A stretch of 64,000 nucleotides of DNA from Dryococelus australis. Its lineage: Eukaryota; Arthropoda; Insecta; Phasmatodea; Phasmatidae. The position numbers were made by a program, and so were the translations under genes. Below, in pieces: positions 12,340 through 22,984 of this stretch (position 1 is the stretch's first letter; each line of letters opens with the position of its first letter). The notes below the pieces were generated by a model. The model worked only from the letters and a program-made list of their open reading frames with translations, was not told the DNA's origin and ran no database searches. The DNA lies in the NCBI GenBank assembly GCA_029891345.1, contig CM057000.1, positions 127,199,338 to 127,263,337 of the forward strand, in the 5' to 3' direction.

Positions 12340-14010
12340 TAAGTAGTAGGAAATAGAGCATTGACGCGCAAGGGCGTGGGGGCGCAGAAGTAATTTTTTT
12401 ACGTCACCTGACCGCCATTTTCCCTTTCACCCACAACATTTTCCTTTTTCACCTCAAAATCAAATAAATATCATAAATTTCCCCTTTTTCCTTATAAATT
12501 TCCCTTTTTTCCTTAAAAATTCTATTTTTTTCCCCACAAAAAAGTTAGAAACCCCCAAAAATGGTAGAAGCCCCACTCGTGCAAAAACAATCCCCTGAAA
12601 TCCAATTTTCGCCTATTTAATTAATTCGGAGGCCTTCCTTCGGACCTACAGAGCAGTGGCGGACATATTGGTTTTATAGGCATACCCTAAGTAAAATCAA
12701 TACAAGGTATAGAGGATAGGACTCAGACCTAAACATCCGGTATCTTGCATCCATATTATATGCAAATTACCTTTGACCCCGACCATGACCTTTGACCTGT
12801 GACCTTGACATTTGACATTTAACCATTAAAATGCAAATATTCAAAAATTCAAAAAATCCAAAAATTACGCAAGAAATTCTAAAAAAAAAAAAAAAAACCA
12901 AGATATTGCCAAAATCACACAGCGATTATTAATTAAATGATTAAAAATTATCAAAAATTATCAGAAATCTATTTCAAATACACATAAATTATTTTTTATA
13001 ATTACATTTATCCACACCACCATTAATTACATTCGTTCCATCCCCAGCAGAAGACTGACTCCCTCGCACCCACTCCCCTCGCCTATACTCATTCTGCCAG
13101 CTTGATTTTATTCGTTCGTCATTTGTTTATACATTACTGAAGACCATCATCTTGGTATTTGACCACGATCTTGGTATACATCACTTGTTTGCCATCTTGG
13201 AAGCCAATGACCATTAGTACTTGAACTTTAACCTGTGACCCATGACCCCTGACCCCTAAACTTGACCTTAACACATGACATTAAAAACAAAAACTTGAGA
13301 ATACATAAGTCAGCAAGTATATTACATTACAGACTACCAACACCATATTAGATACAGACCACCTCAACCTTGACTCCATGACCTTGAAAACAAAAAACTC
13401 GAGAAAATACACAAAAGTCAGCAAGCATAATACATTACAGACTCCTACCACCATATTATACGCTGACTACCTTGACCTTGATCCCATGATCTTGAAAACA
13501 AAAACTCGAGAAAAAAATATATGCAAAGACACGGAAGCTAGCTGAGATGATGAGTATTTACAACATCCATTGACACACTAAGCTTCACTGCCTACCTCCC
13601 TACTGCTTATAATATACACATATGCAAACCCTTTGATGTAATATTGACTTTGAACGAACCATATCGCACCATTAATATTTTGTGCAGACACTGACCAACC
13701 AATCACCAAGCTACCACCTGATTGCCTTGACCAATCACATGCAGGCAATGAGACCTCACACATGCAGAGATAGGTAGGCAGGCTTTAGATGCTAGTTCCT
13801 TGATCACATTAGCGTGCAGTTATATCTTCATTGGTTTCTTCCAGACTTCTTTGCTCACCTATAACTCATGGTCACATTTAAAGTAGACAACTGACTCTTG
13901 TTGTGGCACCGCCCCTTACAAGACTGACCAATTGAGTCATTGACCCATTAACCCCGGTCCCATGACCAATTGACCCTATTGACTCATTTACCCATAATGA
14001 CCCCTGATTG
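12340..14010 (+). mobile_element. Partial copy of the long inverted-repeat family (see 32904-37618)
   Basis: The left part (12400-12800) matches in order the reverse strand of the short element at 31352-31730: CCATTTTCCC, AAATTTCCCTTTTT, CCTTAAAAATT, TATTGGTTTTATA. It is followed by TGACCTTGAC-type steps as in the arms of the element at 32904. 13030-13080 matches CAGCAGACGACT from the same arms. 13590-13800 matches 35520-35720 from that element's central part (GACTTTGAAC, CCAATCACC, GACCAATC, AGGCAGGCTT). No second arm was found here, so it is a deleted or truncated member. No gene is recognisable. Confidence 0.5.
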
Positions 14011-14014
14011 CGGT

Positions 14015-14385
14015 TCTGCGGTACTAATTGCAGTAATTGTGGTGCTGTTTTGCTAATTGTTGTGCTGCAGTGATAATTGAAGTGCTACAGTGCTAATTTC
14101 AGTTTTGCAGTGCTAATTGTGATGCTGCAGTGCTAATTGCGGTGCTACTGTGCTGATTGTGATGCTCCAGTGCTAATTGCAGTGTTGCGGTGCTAATTGC
14201 GGTGCTGATTGAGGTGCTGATTGTGATTGGGGTGCTAATTGTGTTTTTGGTGCTGTTTGGGATTGTGGTGTTGATTGGGATTGCGGTACTGATTGGGATT
14301 GTGGTGCTGAATGCGGTACTCATTGTGATTGCAGTGCTGATTGAGATGGTAGCTGTGGTGTGTGTGTGTGTGGATTGCAAGTAAA
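14015..14385. repeat. GTGCTGATTG-type minisatellite
   Basis: Imperfect units of 12-18 bp on the theme GTGCTAATTGCG or GTGCTGATTGTGATTG. It ends in a short GT run. The open frames through it (Ile-Val-rich on plus, Ser-Thr-Ile-rich on minus) are by-products. It directly follows the long inverted-repeat family fragment and may be part of it. Confidence 0.75.
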
Positions 14386-14526
14386 AAAAATCCATGTATT
14401 TTAAAATAAAGTTATATAATTCTACCTACAAAAGCTGAAATGAGAACATTTTATTTAATTATTATATATATATTAATTAAATCAAATAATCAACAGTAAT
14501 TTTTATCTACCAAAGAGGATAGAGTA

Positions 14527-14529
<3 letters not shown>

Positions 14530-14583
<54 letters not shown>
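14530..14583. repeat. (TA)n microsatellite
   Basis: About 27 AT dinucleotides. Confidence 0.95.
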
Positions 14584-14585
<2 letters not shown>

Positions 14586-14918
14586 TTATTTTGTGGCACA
14601 TTAACACCTATAAAAAGATAAATATTCTATCAAAGGACCCTCTTCGTACTTTACTATAATTTGAGAAACTAGCGTATTATATATACCTCATCGAATCTCT
14701 TAACCACTTTGCTGAATCAATTTGTAATCTGTTTATAGTTTCAACAATATGTACAAACACGTGTGTGTACGCTATCATTTTTCAGAGAACGAATCTTACT
14801 TCACCTTCAGCGCAGATAATGTCACGAGAAAGACGTGAAATGTTTACCAGATATAGCTGATGTGTACAGATACCTAGAAATAAGACATTATTACTGTTTT
14901 AAAATTTTCCTGAAGCCA

Positions 14919-15151
14919 CTACAGACATGTACAGGAAAATAAAAATGAATCACGCCAAGTCAGCGGGCCAAGAGTATATTTTCTATGTAAAAGGGTCGCA
15001 GAGGGATTGCGTGCATCGCGATGTTCAAAGACCTGAAACTCCACAAAAGGTTCAGCGAGATTAATGCGTTCCCTCTCCAGCCTCTGAGTGATGATTGCCG
15101 TGTCAAGACCCGCTTTCCCTGGGACAGTATGGATAAAATAATTGGGTGTAG
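14919..15151 (-). CDS. Possible internal exon, unknown protein
   Basis: On the minus strand a strong splice-acceptor-like sequence (TTGGTTCTTTTCTGCACAG) ends just before 15151. It leads into an open frame of about 75 codons with unbiased, protein-like composition, including VPGKAGLDTAIITQR and INLAEPFVEF. A candidate donor (TTTCAG then GTCTTT) lies at 15031-15035, but it is a weak match, and the frame stays open to 14919. I do not recognise the family. It could be a host exon or relic coding DNA of a mobile element. No partner exon was identified. Confidence 0.2.
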
Positions 15152-15596
15152 CTGTGCAGAAAAGAACCAACCCACAAAATTATTACTTTATTGTACGTAA
15201 ATTGTAAAAGAGTATGTTACGCAACCTAGCAACATTCGAATTTGTTTCAAGGTGAAATACCGCATGTTAATCTAATCTTAGTTCTAATTATTTTGGTTAG
15301 CAATCTCATTAACAAGTTCACTGTGTTATGATTTATAGTTTGCAAAACAAATTAAGGAATGATTAAAATTTAATTTATAAAATAAAGTCAAGAAATCATA
15401 ACCGTAATACTGTAGTTAGAGAAAACTGGAACGTAGCTTAATATTTTACATAAAAAAACCTGTATTGTGTGACGCGTGTGTTGGATCATATTTGAAAGAT
15501 ACACGAGGTATTATTAGTAACGCCTATTTTTTTATTAACTTTATCTTCTGACGAATAATAACCAAAACCTTAACTTTAAAATCTTCGATACTTGCT

Positions 15597-15665
15597 GGTG
15601 GACGGGCACGAACCACGAGCCTCTATCAGGATAGACCGATGCGCTATCCATTATACCACGAAGAC
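15597..15665 (-). pseudogene. tRNA-like sequence, degenerate
   Basis: The minus strand shows an A-box-like block (TGGTATAATGGATAGCGC) and a B-box-like block (TGGTTCGTGCCC) at tRNA spacing. The acceptor stem pairs at only a few positions and the anticodon stem does not form a clean 5 bp helix, so I cannot name an isotype. It is likely a tRNA pseudogene or the head of a tRNA-derived SINE. Confidence 0.45.
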
Positions 15666-16292
15666 AACATATTAGGAGTTAATATTAGTGTCGTACACGT
15701 ATTGCTTCTTCCGCCCGTCCTCTCACATAGCTGTTGAGAAAATGCTGAAAGATGCATGCGTCGTAAGGTAATTTTTCCATCCATATATGGGTTTTTACAC
15801 AGCTATGCACGTGAATTTTACTTCAGATTGCGGTAATTATACCTTACATATAAAGAGACATGCCGGACAGCTTGTACGGCTAGAAAACAATAAATTAATT
15901 TTAAGGTAGAAAATATATATTATCTAATTATTAAATAATTACATATCGACTAGGAGATCCATACATCGTATGGTAATTTTCTCATCCATGTTGGAATTTT
16001 TCACTACCATGTACGTGAATTTTACTCCACAGTGCGGTAACTTTGCCTTTCACGTAATGAAAACTATGTTTCTCCCACAAGTTTGCGAATATTACCTTAC
16101 ACTTGTCAGATAATTTTACTATTGTTTTTCACAGTGTGCAATATCCTTCTGCGATACCCCGTCGTTGTGGGGGAGGGGGGGACGTGAAGTCCACGAAGAG
16201 CTGCAATGCAACGTCATGACTAGCACACTCTCACTCACGCGATGTCAAAGAACAACTTGTACAGGTCTGGGCGCTTCCAAAACGTAACGGCA

Positions 16293-17358
16293 CGGTGGTG
16301 CCACCCATAGACTAAAGATGAGGTTGGCCGCTTATTCGTCTTCTGCGCATGTAACCAACATTGACCTACCCCAGTCATACATAAGTGTCAAAGTCACGTG
16401 GTCAACAGTGATGAACGTTGTAGGAGCAGTCTTTATCCTCCACTCTAATTAAGCTCTTCACCGCTAATCCTAGGCCTTGGCTGCTGCTAGTCAGCTTAAT
16501 CTCAACTCGGTCGCATAGGGGCCTAGGGGGTGGTGTAGCTTACTGCAGATGGCTATAAAATAATAGCGGGGTTTCTACAAAATACATTTATTACATAAAC
16601 TCAACTCTGAACAGAATAGTACATCAATTACAACAAGGAATACAGATACATTATGCTACTTGGGGATGACAAGTTAATTACAAGAATATTAAGAATATAA
16701 CCACACAGCTACCCCTATCCTTGCCACGCTTTTATTAAGACTCTATAACAGGACCTCGAGATCGCGGATGACACCCTACTGCCTAGCCGGAGTTATGCTC
16801 ACCAATATTAGAAGTGCAGATTGCTGTTCGGGCTAGAGATCCTCTAGACCCTTAACTCTTGTAGCCTTCTGCTTCATGCCGCTCTGGCACTGACGTCACA
16901 GTACACGCTCTCGCTGTCTCCTGGAAAGGGGGGTGGGGGGTAGGGGCACTCGCTCAGATCATTTATAGCCTGGCGACAGTGGGTCAGACAGGCTTGTTGA
17001 ATAAACAGGAGGTTCGCAAATGAATCTATACCCTGCAGTACCTTAACTTGTGTGCGAACTCCTGGAGCCCGCTACAACGTGTTTGTTTACGTCTTAATTT
17101 CCAAATGACAAGCACTACTAATTTAATAAAATACCCTTACCATTTATAATTTAATCAATAAGCATTACAAACTGGTTAGAGGAAGTATAAAAACATTTCT
17201 AAGAACTTGTTTACAATCCGTTTTATAACCTAAAATCCAAACAATGCCGTTTTCGCTAGATGTGTTGGTAGAAAAACAATCCAGTGTTAGGACACCGAGA
17301 TTGGTTATGCGCAGCCAACAAGATCGGTCTACCTCATCTTTAGTCTATGGTGCCACCG
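16293..17358. mobile_element. 1.07 kb TIR element E
   Basis: The left end (CGGTGGTGCCACCCATAGAC then TAAAGATGAGGT) and the right end (ATCTTTAGTCTATGGTGCCA then CCG) are inverted repeats. Similarity extends inward about 65 bp, with GCGCATGTAACCAACATTG facing GGTTATGCGCAGCCAACA. The interior is moderately GC-rich and without a recognisable ORF, so this is a non-autonomous DNA element. A second, one-armed copy lies at 21286-21410. I could not identify a target duplication. Confidence 0.65.
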
Positions 17359-17400
17359 ACTATTATAGTGAATTTCCAATTAGAAATTGCACTCTAAATT

Positions 17401-17426
17401 CGAATCAGTGGGAAATCACTGATTCG
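17401..17426. repeat. Perfect 10 bp hairpin
   Basis: CGAATCAGTG and its exact complement CACTGATTCG are separated by 6 bases. The motif AATCAGTG or CACTGATT recurs several more times up to 17520, just outside element E. Confidence 0.7.
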
Positions 17427-17855
17427 CAGTGGAATGCAACTACTCGAATCAGTGAAAATGACCCCACTTGGAATTGGTAGGAAACCACTGATTGTTTCAG
17501 GGAAGAAAATCTCACTGATTGAATTAATGATGTGAAACAATTTCAATGCTTGAATACGTGTCGGCCAACTGCAGTGGCGAATTAAATTTTGTTTTTATTG
17601 AATTTAGCCAAATAATTACTAGAAGTGAACATATTTACGATATCTTTCTATTTATATTCCGCAATTTATTTTAAATTAAAAAGTAAAAAAAAAAGTAATT
17701 TGGATGTGGCTGTAATTGAGTTCACACACCCTTTCAACTTGGCTTTAAGATGGTGACCTTAACATCAGCGCTACCAAGTGAAGTTGACTAATAAGACAAA
17801 AATAAATGTTTTATAATACTTTTTCGAAAGCGTGTTGTTGAAATTGTAAACCCTT

Positions 17856-18955
17856 CCCAGCAAACACTACCTGTCGGCAAGGTGTCGGCAAATTGTCGGC
17901 CCGATACCTGTACTGTCGGCAAATTGTCGGCCCGATACCTGTACTGTCGGCAAATTGTCGGCCCGATACCTGTAATGTCGGCAAATGTCGTTTCAAAGCC
18001 AGAAGATAGCCATCTGACAATGGCGTGATGTCTTTTTGAGAGATTGCATGCCGTTAGAAAAAAGACAATGGCACGCTCTGGTTTTTTAGGATAACAGATG
18101 GATATCACCGAAAAGATGTCGGCATGAAATTGCAGCGGAAACAGGAAACATGTTGCAGCATATTAAAAATGTTTCTGGGCCGACTCCCACGTGGCATCTT
18201 TGTCTTTTCGGTAAGCTGGCCATTATCTTATTTATTCCGACCCGGTAACGCTTTCAATACAAGGCTCTTTATCCCAATAAAGATATAAATATAATGTATT
18301 TTTGCCGACATACTTTCGAAAGTATTTGAATAGGCAAGATGTTAGCTAGCTCACAATGGCATGATGTATTATTTGAGACCATGTGTTAACCATTAGCATG
18401 ATTCTTTGTGATTATAAATGTGTTATGTAGTAGCCTATGGCATTTGTTTGCTTTAATTTTTTTTTTCATTTGTACAACCATCCCATAGATATACTAAAAA
18501 GTTATAAAAACTATTTCGTTTGCAAACCTCTGAAGAAATATTTTCTAAATAATCAGTGTTTAAAAATGATTAGTTATATTGCAATGGAATGTATGTGTTT
18601 CTTTATAATAATTTTTGTAATGATATATGTAATGGTATATGGGGTTTATCAGCAACTTACCCCGTGGTGTATAGGTTAGTATGCTGGACAATCAATTCAA
18701 GAGTCGTAGGTTCCAATCCCGCACTCGGCAAACAAATGATTTTCGTATCATACATTGTGTTGAGAATGCCATGAACGTATGTAAAGAGGAAATGACAATT
18801 ACTAAAACATTTAATAGAAAAGTTAAGGTTTTTTAATGGGTATACTGCTTCTTTCTAGACATGATGCCGCTGCAGGCCCAGCATCGTAGCGACATCCAGC
18901 CGTCGCAGGCCCGGCATCGTAACATCCAGCCATCGCAGGCCCGGCATATGTGGCG
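17856..18955 (+). mobile_element. Element Z, copy 1 (right end missing)
   Basis: Begins CCCAGCAAACACTACCTGTC, followed by three to four 31 bp subrepeats (CTGTCGGCAAATTGTCGGCC, then CGATACCTGTA). Unique stretches are shared with the copy at 52111: CAGAAGATAGCCATCTGA, AGGCAAGATGTTAGCTAG, and ACAACCAT(C)CC after a T-run. Then come a tRNA-like block at 18660-18733 and three degenerate 33 bp units at 18861-18950 (GACATCCAGCCGTCGCAGGC). The right terminus seen in copy 2 is absent. The homologous terminus occurs inverted at 19029. Confidence 0.65.
18660..18733 (+). other. tRNA-like module inside element Z
   Basis: CCCCGTGGTGTATAGGTTAG resembles an A-box region and TAGGTTCCAATCCCGCA a B-box region, about 50 bases apart. 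The same block occurs at the same place in copy 2 (52926-53000), so it is part of the element rather than an independent tRNA gene. Confidence 0.5.
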
Positions 18956-19028
18956 AAGAGAGTGCACTCACATGTACTATTTGTTTAACAATCCTAACGT
19001 ACCGATTAAACCAAAAACGAAAAGTAAC

Positions 19029-19170
19029 CCAGCAAACACGGAAAATACGGGCTGGAATCGGACCAGTAAAAGCTAGCTGACAAACTCCGGCCAGCCGATA
19101 CCGGCCCACTGTCTTATGCCGGAGGCGGCCCGATGTAAATATGGAAGACAGCTGACTGTTGGCCGGAATC
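19029..19170 (-). mobile_element. Element Z terminus, inverted fragment
   Basis: CCCAGCAAACACGGAAAATA then CGGGCTGGAATCGG is the reverse complement of the right end of element Z at about 54745-54801. It continues with GTAAAAGCTAGCTGACAA. It is isolated from the rest of the element. Confidence 0.6.
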
Positions 19171-21285
19171 AAAGGCTCGTGTTACCTTCCAAACACTTGC
19201 CGCTGGAGGGGGAGGGAAACCACGCAACACCGGTGGTGTTATACACGCCAAACTGATAACCGTGCTGTAAAATACCGTGCTGGGTGACTTACATCCCCCC
19301 CACAGGTATATTCGCACGCGGGGAAACTCTCGCCCAATCGGTCTCGGCTGCTGTCGCTAATGAACAGAACCACCCCACCCCTTCGTGCGGCGATAATGGA
19401 TTCTTCCCGACTCGCCCGACGCGTTCTGGACTTCTGCGCACTATTTTCTCGCTTGTGTTTCACCATACGTGATGCTACTCCGCCACTTTGACGTGGCGGT
19501 GTTATCTCTCAAGCCGAACCATTCTTGCTGGTTAATGGTGCTGGGAACCATAACGTTAATTATTTCATAATTGCATGAAATGCTGTTCAAATTGTAGACA
19601 TCGCATACATGTACTATTTCGCCACAAAAAAAAAATTCTGTAGAAAGTATACTCTCTGTGTCGTGTCCTACGAAATTTGACAAATGGTTACTGAAATGTC
19701 CTGTCTTAATTCATACTAACATACGCCAGGCAAAATTTATTTCTCAAAATATTAAAGCCGCCTACAAATAAAACATAAGCCAACATTTACATATGCGAAG
19801 AAAATTTTATAAGTTAAAAAAAAATTATAACTTGGTTTTAATTTTTTGTAAATAACCGATTATGTCTTATTTGAATACAAATTGTCTCATTTCGGAAAGA
19901 GAGCTAGTTTTTATTATCTGTACGTACTGAAAACACTTTAGCTGAGGTTTAAATTATTGTAATGCATAAAAGTATTCACTGTCTAAATATCATATTTGCT
20001 AATAAATAATGTCTGTAGTAACGTTAACAGGTTGGCGAGTAATTATCACTTTAATATACAATTATATAATTTTCTGTTGACCAGCACTATCCTATTCGGA
20101 GGTATTTTGCGTGCCCAAGTCCTAGAAGCACGTGAGTGATAAGGGTGACTTGGATACGTGCACAACATGCCTCATCGCCTCTATGCGCAAGTCCACTGAA
20201 CTGGCGTGCAGTCTTTCGCTCGTGGACTCGTCTATTAAGATTCTCAGCTGCGAATCTATCGTTTCATAATGTATAGATAGAGACAATTGTGTGCTGCGTA
20301 TCCCTATGGAATGTTATGTGGTGTGTACCGGAAATGTCATACCTAAAAATAATTATGAAACACCTTTTTTATTCATAAACTCAAGATGACGTGGACCATT
20401 CTCACTGGCTGCGCACAAGCAGTTTCCATGTCCCAAAGTTGAATTGCTGTTCTACCAACACGACTAGCAAAATCGCCATTGATTGGATTTTAAGCTGGAA
20501 GACTGATTAATACACAAGTACTTTTGAATGTGGGTATAGTTCCTCTCACAAATTTGTAATGTCATTGGATTAAATTCAATATAATAAATTAACTGTAAAG
20601 AAACCTTTAAAAACCAACCTTTTGTTTATAAATGCAATAAAAAGAGAAAAATAATTATAGTAGTTACACAATTTGTAGAACTTGTAAATTTACCTCATTT
20701 GCGTAGTCGTAGTAAGCAGATATCTTGCATAAGGCTCTTAACTATTCGCGCCAAGCTTTTATATACTAAATATAAATGGATACAAAAATATCAATTTGTA
20801 ATAAAGTTCATTGCTGCTGTTCGACCACATTTTACAAGTTCTATAAATTGTGTAACTACTGTAATTATTTTTCTCTTATTAGTGCATTTATGAGTAAAAG
20901 ACTGGTTTTAAAAGTTTCTTTACTGTTAATTTATTTTTCACTTTTTAGCCTGAAATTTTTTTTTCTGTTATTATTATATTCGTAGATAAATTTGTTATTT
21001 TAAAGACTCGTCAAAGTATAAATGGTTTACCTATATATTAATAACAAAAACAAACAGGTGAGACTAATAAGACTAAAAAAAGTGAAGTTAAACACTTGTG
21101 GCTTCTTCCACACCTCGGGATACAACCGGACGATCGTTGATGCGCTGCAGGCAGACTGCACGCCAGTTCAGAGGTCGGGCAGACACCTACCGTACATACA
21201 AACAAGGTAAGTTAAATAAAAGTTTATAATAAATGCATTTTATTCATATCAAAGTGTTTGCCACTTAAATATTTAGCTATATAGA
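19171..21285. other. No recognised feature
   Basis: A GC-richer section at 19180-19470 has short overlapping frames, and the rest is AT-rich. Nothing matches a family I know. A block at 20090-20240 is richer in GC but not repeated within this window. Confidence 0.45.
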
Positions 21286-21410
21286 ATGACGTTAATCACT
21301 TTTGACCATGTGACTTTGATAGTTGTGTTCCTTTGGGGTAGATCGATGTTGGATATATGAGCAGAAGACGAATAATCTGTCTACCTCATCTTTAATCTAT
21401 GGTTTTATAA
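21286..21410 (-). mobile_element. Element E, single end
   Basis: Reverse complement of the left end of element E: GACCATGTGACTTTGA, GATGTTGG, GCAGAAGACGAATAA, TACCTCATCTTTAATCTATG. The other end was not found, so it is a truncated copy. MITE-X begins immediately to its right. Confidence 0.65.
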
Positions 21411-21806
21411 TCCATGTGCGGTTACTTTCAACTTTTATGAAGGCCTTCTAACGTTCTACTTTCAGGATATTCCTCCACGCCATGCAAACAAAGCTTGACC
21501 AAGTCTAGGTAATTACACCAGAGAGGCAGCGCACCGCATACATCTGAACTTTATTTAATATTAATTTACATGAGATGCATTTCCTACTAATCATTACCAA
21601 TATCCCTATTTTTGTTTTTGTTAATATTAACATCATAGATTATATATAATATTCCCATTTAACTAAGTGTTAGATACAGTTATGTTGACAGAAGCATAAA
21701 ACGATTGTAATATGTGAAAACCTTAACGAAACAACCAAACACGCACACACTGTGTGATTTGTCAAAGGTTTGATTACAAAAGTGTAAAGTAGTCGTAAAA
21801 TAACAC
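21411..21806 (-). mobile_element. MITE-X copy
   Basis: The reverse-oriented copy opens with GCGGTTACTTTCAAC and contains TTCTACTTTCAGGATATTCC, GCAAACAAAGCTTGACCAAG and AATTACACCAGA. It ends with GTCAAAGGTTTGATTACAAA then AGTGTAAAG. Confidence 0.65.
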
Positions 21807-22344
21807 ATGTTAGACACGGAAAAAGAAAGCAGAAACTAGAATTCGCAGGCGAACAATTCCCTAAATGCTATTCGTGAAAATACATCGCTCAAAAATATTG
21901 AACCGTTTTTAAATTGTACCCATGCGCCTGTAAGGGGGTTAGGGAGATAACCCCAGTTATTTTCGGCGTTTGAGGTTGAGAAGTGCGAGAGCGATAAGTG
22001 CTACAACATTATTTGCATCGAGTGCGACATCGCCACTAAGCGCACGGCTCGGAACTGTCGTGCAGTATTTTCGCCGAGATGCGCGTTCATAAGGGACTGT
22101 AGACGGTTCCGCTATCATTTTATTAATGGATATTCTGTGGCAAGGTTCAGTGGAGCGGCCCTGAGTTTTTTGTATGTATCAGAAGCATTTTTTTTTTTTT
22201 TTTAAGATACGATGCTTCGGAAAAGGCCTTTTTAGCAACGTTTGACTGCCTTGAAATTGTGTTTTAGTCGTGCGTGACACCTTTAAAGCACCTAAAGCGC
22301 CTCGTCTGAAGCGGGTTTTCTTTTCGTGGATCATCACGTTGGAA

Positions 22345-22484
22345 ATGCGTTTGATAGTTTTGTGGGGGGCCGCCTCCCACCTAGACCAGCCGGGTTCGAT
22401 TCCCGGCGGGGTTGCTCCCGAATTTTCTCATGTGTTTGAATCGTGCTGGTTTACTCGGGTACCTCCCGTTTACCCCGCTAGTGG
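22345..22484 (+). mobile_element. tRNA-derived SINE, 5' part (interrupted)
   Basis: GGGGGCCGCCTCCCACCTAG then GCCGGGTTCGATTCCCGGCG is a tRNA-like head with a near-perfect B box. GAATCGTGCTGG and CTCCCGTTTACCCCGC match the body of the SINE copies at 30881, 37705 and 43746. The copy stops where the transposon begins and resumes at 28441. Confidence 0.7.
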
Positions 22485-22780
22485 GTTTGCAAATGTACCA
22501 AATCAACGCCCTGTGGGAAGTTTTATGATTCAAGCATGGGAGTGGTGTCAATAACTTCATTATTTAATGCAAAATTAATATTACGGTGGTAGGAGTTTAC
22601 CATTGGTGGCCACTTCAAGTTATCCGCAAAAATCAAAATTGCCGCCAATCTGCTGTACACAATAGTGGTTCTCCTGTTTATCTCGGAAAATACAAAGTCT
22701 ATGGTAAAGTTACCCAATACAAAAAATATTCCTTATAAAATTCTACACAAAAATTGTATTTGGGGTTTCTTTGTACAGGA
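22484..22780 (+). repeat. Left terminal inverted repeat of the transposon
   Basis: Pairs with 28156-28441. Matching blocks, left versus reverse complement of right, include CAAATGTAC, ATGATTCAAGCATGG, CTTCATTATTT, GGTGG, TTACCAT, AGTTAT, TAGTGGTT, GGAAAATACAAAG and the inner ACAAAAAATATT and GTAC. A gap of about 8 bases separates the outermost block from the rest. Confidence 0.8.
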
Positions 22781-22984
22781 GATCATTAAGGAACTATATG
22801 CCAAAGCATATATCAATTTATTTCTCGATGTTATTAAAATACATTTTTGTGGTAAACTAAATTGTAGGTAAGTTTCAAAAGATGTTAGTTGTAACGTGAG
22901 TACCATATGTACATATTCAATTAGTAATATATATTTGTTTTTGTTTCAGATAACCTGTACAAAGAACCTTAATGAGCTTGAATA

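Noticed and set aside
14099-14395. Ser/Thr/Ile-rich and Val/Ile-rich frames
   Set aside because: They are by-products of the GTGCTGATTG minisatellite.
15597-15665. Functional tRNA gene on the minus strand
   Set aside because: The acceptor and anticodon stems do not pair adequately and no isotype can be read.
22345-22484. Functional tRNA gene at the strong B box
   Set aside because: It lacks a closing acceptor stem, and the same block heads several longer dispersed copies, so it is a SINE.
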